Counted from the stretch's first letter, positions 1 to 7,800 are shown. The stretch: DNA of 18,411 nucleotides from an uncultured Brevibacterium sp. (GCA_902489215.1 CABTZE010000023.1:1-18411); one strand, 5' to 3'. The notes: generated by a model not told the origin, from the sequence alone. Translations and numbers: made by a program.

Positions 1-1068
1 GTCAACCAGGACGGGTTCCATGATGGCGAACGGAGTCACCCGGCCGGTGCGGCCCACCTGCACGCGGATGTCGAGCAGTTCCGTGGTGACTTCTTCCGGC
101 GGGTATTTGTACGCGCACGCCCAGCGGGGTGCTCGCGATGTGTAGCCCAGCTGCTCCTGCACCGCGAAGTCGTCGATTTTGATGACGATGCCGTCGATGT
201 CGTGCAGGAGGTCGTGCCGGTGTTCGGCGTAGTGCTCGATGTAGGCGTGGACGTCGTCTTCGGTTTCGCAGTGCTTGTAGTACTGCGAAATGGGCAGGCC
301 CCACGAGCCCAGGATGTCGTAGACCTCGGACTGGCGCTTGGGCAGTTCTTGGCCGTCGCCGGCCTCCCAGGCGGCAACACCGTGGACGAGCATGCGAAGC
401 GGCCGCTGCGCTGTGACCTTAGGGTCTTTTTGGCGCAGCGAACCGGCTGCGGCGTTGCGCGGATTGGCGAAGGGGTCCTTGCCGGCGTCGATGAGGCCCG
501 CGTTGAGATCAGCGAAGTCTTTCAGCGGGAAGAAGACCTCCCCGCGGATTTCGACCTGCGCCGGCGGGGCGTCAGTGTCCAATTCCACAGGGATGTCTTT
601 CAGCGTGCGGATGTTCGCCGTAATGTCTTCGCCGGTGTAGCCGTCACCGCGCGTGGCTGCGCGCACCAGTGTGCCGTCGCGGTAGAGCAGATTGCACGCC
701 AGACCGTCGATCTTCACTTCCGACAGAAACTGCGTGCCGGCTGGAACGCTGCGCTTGACCCGGGCGAACCAGGCGTCGAGTTCTTCGACGGAGAAGACGT
801 CGTCGAGCGAATACATGCGAGCCACGTGGTCGACCGGCGCGAAGGCTTCTGTGTCAACGCCGCCGCCGACTATCTGGGTGGGCGAATCCGCAGCGGCCAG
901 TTCCGGGAAGTCGGCTTCGAGCTGTTCGAGTTCGCGCATGAGAGCGTCGAAGTCGGCATCCGGAATCGTGGGAGCGTCGTGGACGTAGTAGGCCTCGCGG
1001 TGTTCTTCGATTTCAGCGCGCAGCCGGGCAGCGCGTTCGGCTGCCTGTTCCGGTGAATAGGTGCTCAT
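1..1068 (-). CDS. ligA: NAD-dependent DNA ligase LigA, N-terminal part (cut by window edge)
   Basis: LigA seals nicks in duplex DNA using NAD+ and is essential for replication and repair. The first 356 codons are present; the frame is open to base 1, and the usual protein is near 670-800 aa. The Ia domain motif (YYVHDAPTIPDADFD, about residues 27-41) is followed by the nucleotidyltransferase domain with the KIDG motif, whose adenylated lysine is K119. Further on are the conserved NPRNAAAGSLRQKDP stretch and the HDIDGIVIKID and TSRAPRWACAYKYPPE motifs, ending at the start of the OB fold (VGRTGRVTPFA). The ATG at 1068 overlaps the TGA of the upstream gene (ATGA), so translation is probably coupled; only a weak purine run (GAAGAAGA) precedes it. 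Last visible gene of the minus-strand cluster. Identification is certain; zinc-finger, HhH and BRCT domains lie outside. Confidence 0.98.
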   Translation of the reverse strand, partial: MSTYSPEQAAERAARLRAEIEEHREAYYVHDAPTIPDADFDALMRELEQLEADFPELAAADSPTQIVGGGVDTEAFAPVDHVARMYSLDDVFSVEELDAWFARVKRSVPAGTQFLSEVKIDGLACNLLYRDGTLVRAATRGDGYTGEDITANIRTLKDIPVELDTDAPPAQVEIRGEVFFPLKDFADLNAGLIDAGKDPFANPRNAAAGSLRQKDPKVTAQRPLRMLVHGVAAWEAGDGQELPKRQSEVYDILGSWGLPISQYYKHCETEDDVHAYIEHYAEHRHDLLHDIDGIVIKIDDFAVQEQLGYTSRAPRWACAYKYPPEEVTTELLDIRVQVGRTGRVTPFAIMEPVLVD

Positions 1069-2150
1069 TCTTCTTCTTTCAGCGCGTTGTGAATATCCGT
1101 TGCGGCCTCCATGAGGCTGCGGCATGTGCCGGTGTCAGCCCCTGCGGGCAGCAGACCTCCAGATGCCGGTTCGGCAAGGCCAGTGAGGACACCGAACTGG
1201 GCTGCCGAGGTGCGGCTCATGCCGATTCTCTGCCACGGCTCCCACACTAGCGCCAGGGTCTGACTTAACCGCGCCCGCTGGATGGTGTGCGGGAAGGCAA
1301 GCCACACCTCGTGCCCGGCATCGACCCATTCGGCCAGCCGCTCCCACCGGGCAAGACCAGCCGGAGAATCACCAGCCGTCCCCTCGGAAGAAGCCCCATC
1401 AGACTCAGCCGCCCCCGCACCAGCCGGCAGGTCGACCACAATCGACCCGGCACCGATGTCGAGCAGCTGATCAGCGTGCCGAATGTCCTTCCCGTCGATC
1501 TGCACGGTCCCAAGCTCCGGCACGTGCAGCAGGGGGCTCTCCCCGCACCTGGCCAAAAAGGACTGCAGTCCCGTGAACACGGCCTGCTCCGGCAGGGCGG
1601 GCAGGGTCCGGAACCCGGAATCGGTCGGCACGGAACCGGTGAGGATCGGGTCCAGGTGCCTCTCCACAATCCTCACCCGAGGTGCCTGCCCAGTCCTGCG
1701 CTCCACCTCGGCAAGGTGCGCCTGGACAGCGAAAGCGTAAGCCTGCAGGACATCGCGCACGGCACCGAAGTCGGACAGGACTGGTGCCCCGCTTGGCAGT
1801 GTCATGTGGCGGATCAGGTGCCACGGCCCGGGCAGGGTGAGGAATGTGGGGCGTTCGTCGCAGTATTCTTCGACGGCGTCGAGGATTTGGGCGGTGTGAG
1901 AACGACTGAGTCGCTGTTCGCGGCCTTCTCCCCTGGCCAGCCGCCAGCCGGCGGGACTCAGGTCGACGGGCAGGTCGAGCATGCCCGCCGCCGGTGCCAG
2001 GAAGTCCAGCGCCCAGCGGGTGCCGCCTTCGGCAGGCTGCGCGATCTGCGGGATGGCCGGCATGCCTTCGCCGGATGCGGTGACAGCGGCGCTGAAGGCT
2101 TCACGCGGTTCGGTTCCGGCCCACACACCGGTCGTGGCCGTCAGGTTCAC
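1065..2150 (-). CDS. MetE C-terminal-like protein, probably not catalytic
   Basis: 361 aa. It resembles the actinobacterial protein annotated 'methionine synthase, B12-independent' that sits beside ligA (Rv3015c-type). The N-terminal GVWAGTEPREAF, DLPVDLSPAGWRL (about 59-71), the GPW motif (108-110) and the VPTDSGF segment (174-180) all fit this barrel family. The functional positions do not. The usual DEP motif reads ERH (about 163-165), and the HxC/HCC zinc-ligand strand reads LLHVPELG (about 207-214). I therefore infer a barrel that does not bind zinc or homocysteine as MetE does. The GTG start overlaps the upstream peptidase stop (GTGA), with GAGGG about 9 bases before it; the stop overlaps ligA. 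A Ser/Ala/Gly-rich insertion occupies about 243-265. Family assignment is fairly sure; true role unknown. Confidence 0.8.
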   Translation of the reverse strand: MNLTATTGVWAGTEPREAFSAAVTASGEGMPAIPQIAQPAEGGTRWALDFLAPAAGMLDLPVDLSPAGWRLARGEGREQRLSRSHTAQILDAVEEYCDERPTFLTLPGPWHLIRHMTLPSGAPVLSDFGAVRDVLQAYAFAVQAHLAEVERRTGQAPRVRIVERHLDPILTGSVPTDSGFRTLPALPEQAVFTGLQSFLARCGESPLLHVPELGTVQIDGKDIRHADQLLDIGAGSIVVDLPAGAGAAESDGASSEGTAGDSPAGLARWERLAEWVDAGHEVWLAFPHTIQRARLSQTLALVWEPWQRIGMSRTSAAQFGVLTGLAEPASGGLLPAGADTGTCRSLMEAATDIHNALKEEE

Positions 2151-4234
2151 CTGCCGCGCCCTCGCAGCTGCACGGGCGGGACGTCGACAGCGAAGCCCAT
2201 GATGCGGCCGTAGAAGCTCAGTTCTTCTTCCAACGAGGTGCGGATGGCTTCGGGATCACTGAAGCCGTGTGCTTCATTGGGGAAGAACCGTGCGGCGTAG
2301 GGCAGGTTCGCCTTTTCCAGCGCGTCGATGAGTGCGCGCGCTTGGTTCGGCGGGACGACGGCATCCTGCTCGCCTTGGAATACAGCCACGGGTGCGCTGA
2401 TGTTCTCAAGGTGGTCCAGCGGTGATGCCTTCCGCAGCGTTTCGGGGTCCCCACCGCCCACGAGCCCATCCAGGTAGCGGGATTCGAAGTCGTGGGTGTC
2501 TTCAGCAAGCGAACGCAGATCCACAACCCCGTAATACGAGCTTCCGCAGGCAAACACATCTGTTGTCGTCAGCGCCTGCAGCACGGTCAGGCCGCCGGCG
2601 GAACCACCGCTGATGGCCACGCGGTCGGGATCGATGAGGCCGTCGTCGGCCAAGCCCTGGGCGACAGTCACGGTGTCGGCAACGTCAAGCACGCCCCACT
2701 GGCCTTTGAGCGCTTCCCTGTACGGCCGTCCCATTCCGGTCGAGCCGCGGTAGTTGACGTCGATGACCGCAATCCCGCGGGACGTGAAGTACGCGTGGTG
2801 CAGGGTCACCCGCGGCACAACTCGCGCGGTCGGGCCGCCGTGCACAAACGCCACACACGGTGGGGCGGGTTCGGCACCGCCGCCGAGGTGGACGTCAGCT
2901 TCCGCTGCACTGCCCGGTCTGCGCGGCGGGTACCAGACGGCTTGGATGCCGGAGTATTCGCGCACTTCGGCCCGCGGCAGGTATTCGGCAATGGTCGACC
3001 AGCTTTCCGGCAGCACGATCGACAGCGCGACCGGTTCGAGCTCGCCGGAGGCGATGTCGAAGGTGTAGAGCCCATCGACGCGGTTGCGTCCACCGGCGCG
3101 GATAAGCGCTGTTGTGTCGCGGAAGTCTTCGATTTCAGCCCAATCGATGTCAGCACCGAAGTCCACGGGACCGCCGCCCTGTTCGTCGGGACGGCTGTCG
3201 GCCCACAGGAGCGCTGCCGTGCGCTGGGTTGAGATTCCGTCGCGCGCGGCAGCCGCCACAATCCGCTGTCCGTCAAGAACCGGCAGGTACCAGCGTGAAC
3301 CCAGCGTCCAGAGTGGACCCCCGATCTCACCGGGGTCGTCAAGAACAGAGGCAGCTTCCGCCTCGGGAGTTCCGGGAGTGCCGAGCGCACGCCCCTGGAA
3401 AACGCGAACATCCAGGCTCACCACGGCCCATGAGCCGCGAGCGTCAGTGCTGACCGTCAGCGTGGAGCGGCTGAGCCATTCGGGCTGAAGAATCGATTGG
3501 CGCTTCTCAGCACCCAGGATGGCCACGGGCGAACCCAGCGGTTTGAGGGTCTGCGGGTCGAGGTCAGCCAGCAACAGGCGGGTGGCGTCCCACGGCATAT
3601 CCGGGTGGTCCCATCCGATGAATGCCAGGTGCTGTGCATCCGGGGACAGCCGCGGATAAGCCACAAAATGCGGGCGGTCCTCCCCCGTCCAGTCCGCGGG
3701 GAAAAGCGAGCGCACCGGGGTGTCTGCGCTGGGGTCAATGAGGACAATGTCCCGAACAACGTCATGCGGGTGCGCGCCGCGGAACTCACGTACCGCGGTG
3801 AAAACAGGGACTGACGAGGTGCCGGTCGGGGCAGCTGAGGGGATGTGGGCTGCCGTGATGTCACCGAAGAACACACTGCCGTCGGAGTCATCCGTCAGCG
3901 CCTGCGGGGCTGTGCCAGGGGTGACCGTGTAGAGGCGCTGTGAGACCCGGTCGACGAACACGATCGTGCCGTCGTCCGTGCAATCCCACGCGCCGCCGCC
4001 GTATTCGTGAACACGCGAACCTGCCGTCAGGTTCTCCGGCAGGATGTCCTGGGGCTCGCCGTCGCCGTCGCGGAAGAAAATGCCGACACCCTGCTGGCCT
4101 GCTCTGCGCTGGGAGAACAGCACACCGCCGGCAGCGAAGCGGGCTCGGTCGATGGGCCTGGTGCCGGCCGCTGCCAGTTCGGCGGTGATGGGCGATGTGA
4201 GCGGCGAACCGGGTGATGCAGACTGGCCGGTCAT
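2147..4234 (-). CDS. S9 family (prolyl oligopeptidase / acylaminoacyl-peptidase-like) serine peptidase
   Basis: 695 aa from ATG 4234. The N-terminal two thirds are beta-rich with propeller-like blade repeats (for example RLSPDAQHLAFIGWDHP); the C-terminal third is an alpha/beta hydrolase. The oxyanion strand FVHGGPTA is followed by GGSAGG with nucleophile S545, then D624 in GEQDAVV and H656 in NEAHGF: a complete S9 triad. No signal peptide, so a cytosolic enzyme cleaving short peptides or acyl-peptides is expected; the exact substrate cannot be read. The frame is open further upstream to 4318, but that would overlap mnmA by 83 bases. The ATG at 4234 lies 1 base after the mnmA TGA, so I chose it; there is no Shine-Dalgarno, and coupling is likely. 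It ends in a GTGA overlap with the MetE-like gene. Confidence 0.92.
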   Translation of the reverse strand: MTGQSASPGSPLTSPITAELAAAGTRPIDRARFAAGGVLFSQRRAGQQGVGIFFRDGDGEPQDILPENLTAGSRVHEYGGGAWDCTDDGTIVFVDRVSQRLYTVTPGTAPQALTDDSDGSVFFGDITAAHIPSAAPTGTSSVPVFTAVREFRGAHPHDVVRDIVLIDPSADTPVRSLFPADWTGEDRPHFVAYPRLSPDAQHLAFIGWDHPDMPWDATRLLLADLDPQTLKPLGSPVAILGAEKRQSILQPEWLSRSTLTVSTDARGSWAVVSLDVRVFQGRALGTPGTPEAEAASVLDDPGEIGGPLWTLGSRWYLPVLDGQRIVAAAARDGISTQRTAALLWADSRPDEQGGGPVDFGADIDWAEIEDFRDTTALIRAGGRNRVDGLYTFDIASGELEPVALSIVLPESWSTIAEYLPRAEVREYSGIQAVWYPPRRPGSAAEADVHLGGGAEPAPPCVAFVHGGPTARVVPRVTLHHAYFTSRGIAVIDVNYRGSTGMGRPYREALKGQWGVLDVADTVTVAQGLADDGLIDPDRVAISGGSAGGLTVLQALTTTDVFACGSSYYGVVDLRSLAEDTHDFESRYLDGLVGGGDPETLRKASPLDHLENISAPVAVFQGEQDAVVPPNQARALIDALEKANLPYAARFFPNEAHGFSDPEAIRTSLEEELSFYGRIMGFAVDVPPVQLRGRGR

Positions 4235-4235
4235 G

Positions 4236-5390
4236 TCAGGCTGCCGTGCGGTCGATCGTGGCCTGGCCGAGCACCCGGGTGCCGTCGTAGACGACCATCG
4301 TCTGGCCGGGTGCGACACCGCTTAAGGGCTCGTCGACGCTGATGTGCATCAGCTGTCCGGCAGGCCGAGCCTGCGGAACGTTGAATTCGGTTTCCGGCGG
4401 ATCCGGCAGATACTCGCCCATCCACATGCGGGCCGGTACCGGTTCAGCGTGAGCGCGGATCTGCACTTCGCATTCCATGGCCTGATCTTCGGAGCTGCCG
4501 GCACCTTCCGGAGGCTGACCGCACCACGTGGTGCGGATGCCCGTCAGACGGGTGATGGAAAGGTCGGGACGCTGGCCCACCGTGACGGTGTTTGTGCGGG
4601 TGTCGACATCGACCACGTAGCGAGGTTTGCCGTCGGCGGTCGGCTTGTCGATGCCCAGACCCTTGCGCTGGCCGATGGTGTACGACTGTGCGCCGTCGTG
4701 TTCGCCCAGCACTTCGCCCTCTTTGTCTTTGATGAGACCGGGGCGCATGGGAATCTTGTCTGCCAGCCACGCTTTTGTGTTGCCGTCGGGGATGAAGCAG
4801 ATGTCGTAGGAGTCCGGCTTGTTCGCCACGGGGAAGCCGCGTTCGGCAGCTTCGGCGCGAACATCGGCCTTGGCGGCACTGGCGCCAATGGGGAAATAGC
4901 AGTGGCGCAGCTGCTCTTCTGTCAGCACGCCCAGCACATAGGACTGGTCTTTGTTCATGTCCTGACCGCGGTGCAGCTGCGGGTGGCCGTCGACCCACTG
5001 GATTTCGGCGTAGTGGCCGGTGGCAATCGCGTCGAAGCCCAGGGCGAGCGCACGGTCGAGCAGGGCTGCGAACTTGATGCGCTCATTGCAGCGCATACAC
5101 GGGTTGGGGGTGCGTCCCTGTGAGTATTCGGCGATGAAGTCATCGACGATGTCTTCCTTGAAGCGCTCGGAGAAGTCCCACACGTAGAACGGGATGTCGA
5201 GCATGCCGGCAACGCGGGCGGCATCGCGGGAGTCTTCGATGGTGCAGCAGCCGCGCGACCCCGTGCGCAGGGTTCCGGGCATACGCGACAGCGCCAAGTG
5301 CACGCCGACGACTTCGTGTCCGGCGTCTTTGGCTCGTGCGGCGGCGACGGCTGAGTCCACACCGCCTGACATGGCTGCCAGTACCTTCAC
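4236..5390 (-). CDS. mnmA: tRNA 2-thiouridine(34) synthase MnmA
   Basis: MnmA adenylates and thiolates uridine 34 of tRNA Lys, Glu and Gln, taking sulfur that starts at a cysteine desulfurase. 384 aa, close to the family's usual length. The PP-loop SGGVDS is at 8-13. The NPCMRC motif gives C98 and C101, and DICFIPDG gives C198, matching the catalytic cysteine pair of the family. The RGCCTIEDSRDA segment (46-57) is typical of actinobacterial members. KDQSYVL (148-154) and YTIGQRKGLGI are conserved. The GTG start at 5390 has a strong upstream Shine-Dalgarno (AAGGAGGG, about 5394-5401). It follows the cysteine desulfurase gene by 103 bases containing a hairpin, which fits a shared sulfur-relay role with possible separate control. 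Confidence 0.97.
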   Translation of the reverse strand: MKVLAAMSGGVDSAVAAARAKDAGHEVVGVHLALSRMPGTLRTGSRGCCTIEDSRDAARVAGMLDIPFYVWDFSERFKEDIVDDFIAEYSQGRTPNPCMRCNERIKFAALLDRALALGFDAIATGHYAEIQWVDGHPQLHRGQDMNKDQSYVLGVLTEEQLRHCYFPIGASAAKADVRAEAAERGFPVANKPDSYDICFIPDGNTKAWLADKIPMRPGLIKDKEGEVLGEHDGAQSYTIGQRKGLGIDKPTADGKPRYVVDVDTRTNTVTVGQRPDLSITRLTGIRTTWCGQPPEGAGSSEDQAMECEVQIRAHAEPVPARMWMGEYLPDPPETEFNVPQARPAGQLMHISVDEPLSGVAPGQTMVVYDGTRVLGQATIDRTAA

Positions 5391-5427
5391 GGTCCCTCCT
5401 TCGATTGGGCTGCTGGCTCTGAAAAGC

Positions 5428-5468
5428 GCCCACGCTGTGACAGAGCTCTGCTGTTACAGCGTTTGGGC
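5428..5468 (-). promoter_or_regulatory. Hairpin between cysteine desulfurase and mnmA (attenuator or weak terminator)
   Basis: CGCTGTGACAG (5433-5443) pairs with CTGTTACAGCG (5451-5461), one G:T wobble, over a 7-base loop. GCCCA/TGGGC extends the stem outward beyond a 2-base bulge. Read in the minus direction the stem is followed by GCTTTTC, a short T run. It could be a partial terminator trimming mnmA expression, or a processing site. A TAGAAT hexamer at 5479-5474 (minus) just before it could be the -10 of an mnmA promoter, but no convincing -35 is seen. Confidence 0.45.
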
Positions 5469-5493
5469 CATTGATTCTATTCCTAACTGCGGC

Positions 5494-6729
5494 TCAGTCG
5501 GCCTGGCTCCAGTCGTAGGCGGAGTTCATGCCGGCTTTGCGTGCCTGCTCGACAACACCGGGCAGGGCTTCGATGAGTTTGTCGACTTCTTCTTCTGTTG
5601 TTCCGTGGCCCAGTGTGAACCGCTGGGATGAGCGGGCCTCGTCTTCGCTGCGTCCGCAGGCCAGGAGTACGTGGCTGGGCCGGTTGACACCGGCACTGCA
5701 GGCCGAACCGGCCGAGGTGGCAAAACCTGCCGCGTCCAACAGGAACAGGAGGGAATCGGCTTCCGCTCCGGGGAAAGTGAAGTGGACGTTGCCCGGCAGC
5801 CGGTCCTGACGGTGACCTGACAGGTGGGCATCCGGGACGCTGTCCTCGATACCGGCGATCAGCCGATCACGCAGACCAGACAGGCGCGGCGCCTCGTGAG
5901 CTATGTCCCCCGTTGCCTCCTGTGCGGCGGCGGCAAAAGCGGCAGCCCCTGCAACATCAAGGGTGCCCGAACGCAGGGAGCGCTCCTGGCCGCCGCCGTG
6001 CAGAACGGGGACCGCCTTGATGTCGCGGGACAGGATGAGAGCGCCGATGCCCACGGGACCGCCGATCTTGTGGGCGGTGACGGTCATCGCGTCGACGCCC
6101 AGGTCGGCGAAGTCCAACGGCAGCTGTCCGAAAGCCTGCACTGCGTCAGTGTGGATGGGCACGCCCGCGGCATTGGCGAGTGCTGCCGCTTCCTTGATCG
6201 GCTGGACGGTGCCGATTTCGTTGTTGGCGTACATGATCGACACGACAGCAGTGCGGTCGCCGTGGTCACGCAGCAGCTCCTCCAGGTGGTCCAGGCGGAT
6301 GACACCGTCGGCGTCAACGTCGACCAGGAGCACCTGCGCGCCCTGAGTTTCGAGCCAGCCGGCGGTGTCGAGGACAGCATTGTGCTCAATCGGGGTGGTG
6401 ATGATGACCGGGTGCGACAGCTGCGAGGCGTCGGCTGACTGCGCAGCGCCCGTGCCTTCGGCCGGCACGCCGTTGCGATGCCAGAACAGACCCTTGACGG
6501 CCAGGTTGTCAGCCTCCGTACCGCCTGAGGTGAGCACCACCTCGGCCGGGGTCGACGCGCCGACCGCCCGAGCCAGCACCTCGCGCGAATCCTCCAGGCG
6601 CAGACGCGACTGCTGGCCCAGCGAATGCAGGGCCGATGGGTTGCCGATCTGCTGCAGTTCGTCGGTGTAGGCCTTCAGCGCGGTCGGGCGCATGGGCGAT
6701 GTCGCTGCATAGTCGAAATAGGAACGCAC
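5494..6729 (-). CDS. Cysteine desulfurase (IscS/NifS-like, PLP-dependent)
   Basis: 411 aa. It removes sulfur from L-cysteine as an enzyme persulfide, using PLP, to supply tRNA thiolation and Fe-S assembly. Seen: N-terminal FDYAATSP, the TSGGTEADN loop (67-75), H116 in IEHNAVL, N170, D195 and Q198 of HTDAVQAF, the PLP lysine K221 in AHKIGGPVG, and the catalytic Cys344 in SAGSACSAGVNRPSHVL. Length and the long active-site loop fit the IscS-like group rather than SufS. The GTG start at 6729 is the only usable one: an in-frame TAG lies four codons upstream and the next Met is residue 13, after conserved sequence. It is preceded by TAGACT and 6 bases, so the mRNA is probably leaderless. First gene of the minus-strand cluster leading to mnmA and ligA. 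Confidence 0.95.
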   Translation of the reverse strand: MRSYFDYAATSPMRPTALKAYTDELQQIGNPSALHSLGQQSRLRLEDSREVLARAVGASTPAEVVLTSGGTEADNLAVKGLFWHRNGVPAEGTGAAQSADASQLSHPVIITTPIEHNAVLDTAGWLETQGAQVLLVDVDADGVIRLDHLEELLRDHGDRTAVVSIMYANNEIGTVQPIKEAAALANAAGVPIHTDAVQAFGQLPLDFADLGVDAMTVTAHKIGGPVGIGALILSRDIKAVPVLHGGGQERSLRSGTLDVAGAAAFAAAAQEATGDIAHEAPRLSGLRDRLIAGIEDSVPDAHLSGHRQDRLPGNVHFTFPGAEADSLLFLLDAAGFATSAGSACSAGVNRPSHVLLACGRSEDEARSSQRFTLGHGTTEEEVDKLIEALPGVVEQARKAGMNSAYDWSQAD

Positions 6730-6735
6730 ACACCG

Positions 6736-6741
6736 AGTCTA
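6736..6741 (-). promoter_or_regulatory. -10 element TAGACT of the cysteine desulfurase gene (leaderless start)
   Basis: TAGACT fits the actinobacterial TANNNT -10 and ends 6 bases before the GTG at 6729, which puts the transcription start at or beside the start codon. No Shine-Dalgarno is present and no clear -35 is seen. Confidence 0.6.
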
Positions 6742-6754
6742 ACGACCGCGGCGA

Positions 6755-6760
6755 TACACT
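6755..6760 (+). promoter_or_regulatory. -10 element TACACT of the divergent membrane-protein pair (leaderless start)
   Basis: TACACT (TANNNT) ends 7 bases before the GTG at 6768, so the mRNA likely begins at the start codon. It faces the cysteine desulfurase promoter, with only 13 bases between the two -10 hexamers. Confidence 0.6.
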
Positions 6761-6767
6761 CTAAGGC

Positions 6768-7115
6768 GTGATTGCGTTCCTGACCTATGCCCAATATGCG
6801 GCCGCCGGGCTGCTTGCCCTGTGGGGCACCATCCAGGCCCTGCGAAACCGTCCGGCACCGATCGCGATGATCTGGTGGGCAGGTGCAGTGCTTCTGCTGT
6901 TGATCGTTCAGCTGGTCACCAGCATTGTGCTTTTCGGGCAGACAGACGCCGACCCGCTGCTGTTCTTCGGGTACGTGCTGACCGCAATCATCCTCGTGCC
7001 GATAGCCGCGGTGTGGGGATACATTGAGCCCAGTAAATGGGGGCCGTGGGTGCTGGCTGCAGCCGGCGCCACCGTCATCGTCATGATTATTCGAATGGAC
7101 CAGATCTGGCTGTGA
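6768..7115 (+). CDS. Small four-helix membrane protein of unknown function
   Basis: 115 aa. I do not recognise a named family. Four hydrophobic segments are visible, at about 3-23, 33-56, 64-84 and 92-110, with short loops; the only charged stretch of note is LRNRPAP after helix 1, which by the positive-inside rule puts that loop in the cytosol. A WW pair (36-37) and the loop WGYIEPSKWGPW (83-94) stand out. GTG start at 6768, directly downstream of a -10 element and without an own Shine-Dalgarno of note. Its TGA overlaps the GTG of the next gene (GTGA), so the two are probably made together and may form one membrane complex. Coding is well supported by length, hydrophobic pattern and overlap. 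Confidence 0.8.
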   Translation: MIAFLTYAQYAAAGLLALWGTIQALRNRPAPIAMIWWAGAVLLLLIVQLVTSIVLFGQTDADPLLFFGYVLTAIILVPIAAVWGYIEPSKWGPWVLAAAGATVIVMIIRMDQIWL

Positions 7116-7558
7116 ACACCTCTGCGAACACTTCCGGCAACACCAAGGCCTACTCTGCAATGCACTCCGGGCCGGGGCGCGCCCTGACCGCGGTGTACGG
7201 CATCTTTGCGCTGTCAGCATCGGCCAGGGCCGGATACCAGTTCGTTTCACACTTCGACCGCGCACCGCTGGCCTACAGCCTGTCGGCATTTTCGGCGGTC
7301 GTCTACATCGTTGCGACGGTCTGCCTGGCCATCGCCAACCGCACAGCGCACCGGATTGCTGTCGTTTCGGTGCTCATAGAACTTGTCGGAGTCATCGCCG
7401 TCGGCATTTTCAGCCTTCTCCGCCCGGAGCTCTTCCCCGAAGCAACCGTATGGTCAGACTTCGGCATCGGCTACGGCTTCGTTCCGCTGGTGCTGCCGAT
7501 ACTCGGCCTGCTGTGGCTGATCCGCGTGGACCGCATCGCCAAGCAGTACGGGGCTTAA
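7112..7558 (+). CDS. Four-helix membrane protein of unknown function, partner of the preceding gene
   Basis: 148 aa from GTG 7112. A polar N-terminus rich in Thr/Asn/Ser (residues 1-20) precedes four hydrophobic segments at about 24-44, 52-75, 81-104 and 119-138, and the protein ends in a basic tail (RVDRIAKQYGA). The frame is open upstream to 7037, but that extension runs antiparallel to the hydrophobic coding of the previous gene and has no start signal. The GTGA overlap with the upstream stop supports 7112; ATG 7160 (codon 17) is a possible alternative. No catalytic or binding motif seen. The gene ends 15 bases before the tandem repeat array in the convergent gap. Confidence 0.78.
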   Translation: MNTSANTSGNTKAYSAMHSGPGRALTAVYGIFALSASARAGYQFVSHFDRAPLAYSLSAFSAVVYIVATVCLAIANRTAHRIAVVSVLIELVGVIAVGIFSLLRPELFPEATVWSDFGIGYGFVPLVLPILGLLWLIRVDRIAKQYGA

Positions 7559-7572
7559 GCCGGCGGGCCCGG

Positions 7573-7628
7573 CCAGAAGGCACCTCGGCCCCAGAAGAGA
7601 CCTCGGCCAGCCAGCCGGCACCTCGGCC
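7573..7628 (+). repeat. Three-copy 18-base tandem repeat (ccag-N4/5-cacctcggcc)
   Basis: Copies: 7573-7590 (ccagaaggcacctcggcc), 7591-7608 (ccagaagagacctcggcc) and 7611-7628 (ccagccggcacctcggcc); a 2-base AG separates the last two. The first two differ at 2 positions, the third at 3-4. It begins 15 bases after the stop of the plus-strand membrane gene and lies in no likely reading frame. Confidence 0.85.
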
Positions 7629-7640
7629 AGCTAATCCCCG

Positions 7641-7743
7641 AACAAAAACACCCGTTAGCAACAAATCTGCGCCTTAGCGGCACCGAGACACTCCTTAGCC
7701 GGAATCTGCGCTTTAGCCGTAACTGCTAACGGGAGTTTTTGTT
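7641..7743. terminator. Long inverted repeat, likely bidirectional terminator, with internal TTAGC repeats
   Basis: The left arm at 7641-7660 (aacaaaaacacccgttagca) matches the reverse complement of the right arm at 7724-7743 at 19 of 20 positions. On each strand the outer end of the arm reads TTTTTGTT, so both convergent transcripts (from 7558 and toward 7801) would end in a stem plus T-rich run. The 63-base interior holds TTAGC at 7674, 7695 and 7713, about 18-21 bases apart and in phase with 7655 in the left arm, and an AATCTGCGC repeat (7664, 7703). The loop is unusually long for a simple terminator, so a small mobile or repeat element is the alternative. The remaining 57 bases to 7800 show nothing clear. 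Confidence 0.6.
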
Positions 7744-7800
7744 GCTACCCGGTGGTAACCGGCCCCAAGGGTGCACCCCAACCAGCAGAGCCAGCGCGGC

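Noticed and set aside
4235..4318. Upstream extension of the S9 peptidase inside mnmA
   Set aside because: It would overlap mnmA by 83 bases and encodes an Arg/Ser-rich sequence unlike the family; ATG 4234 fits operon spacing.
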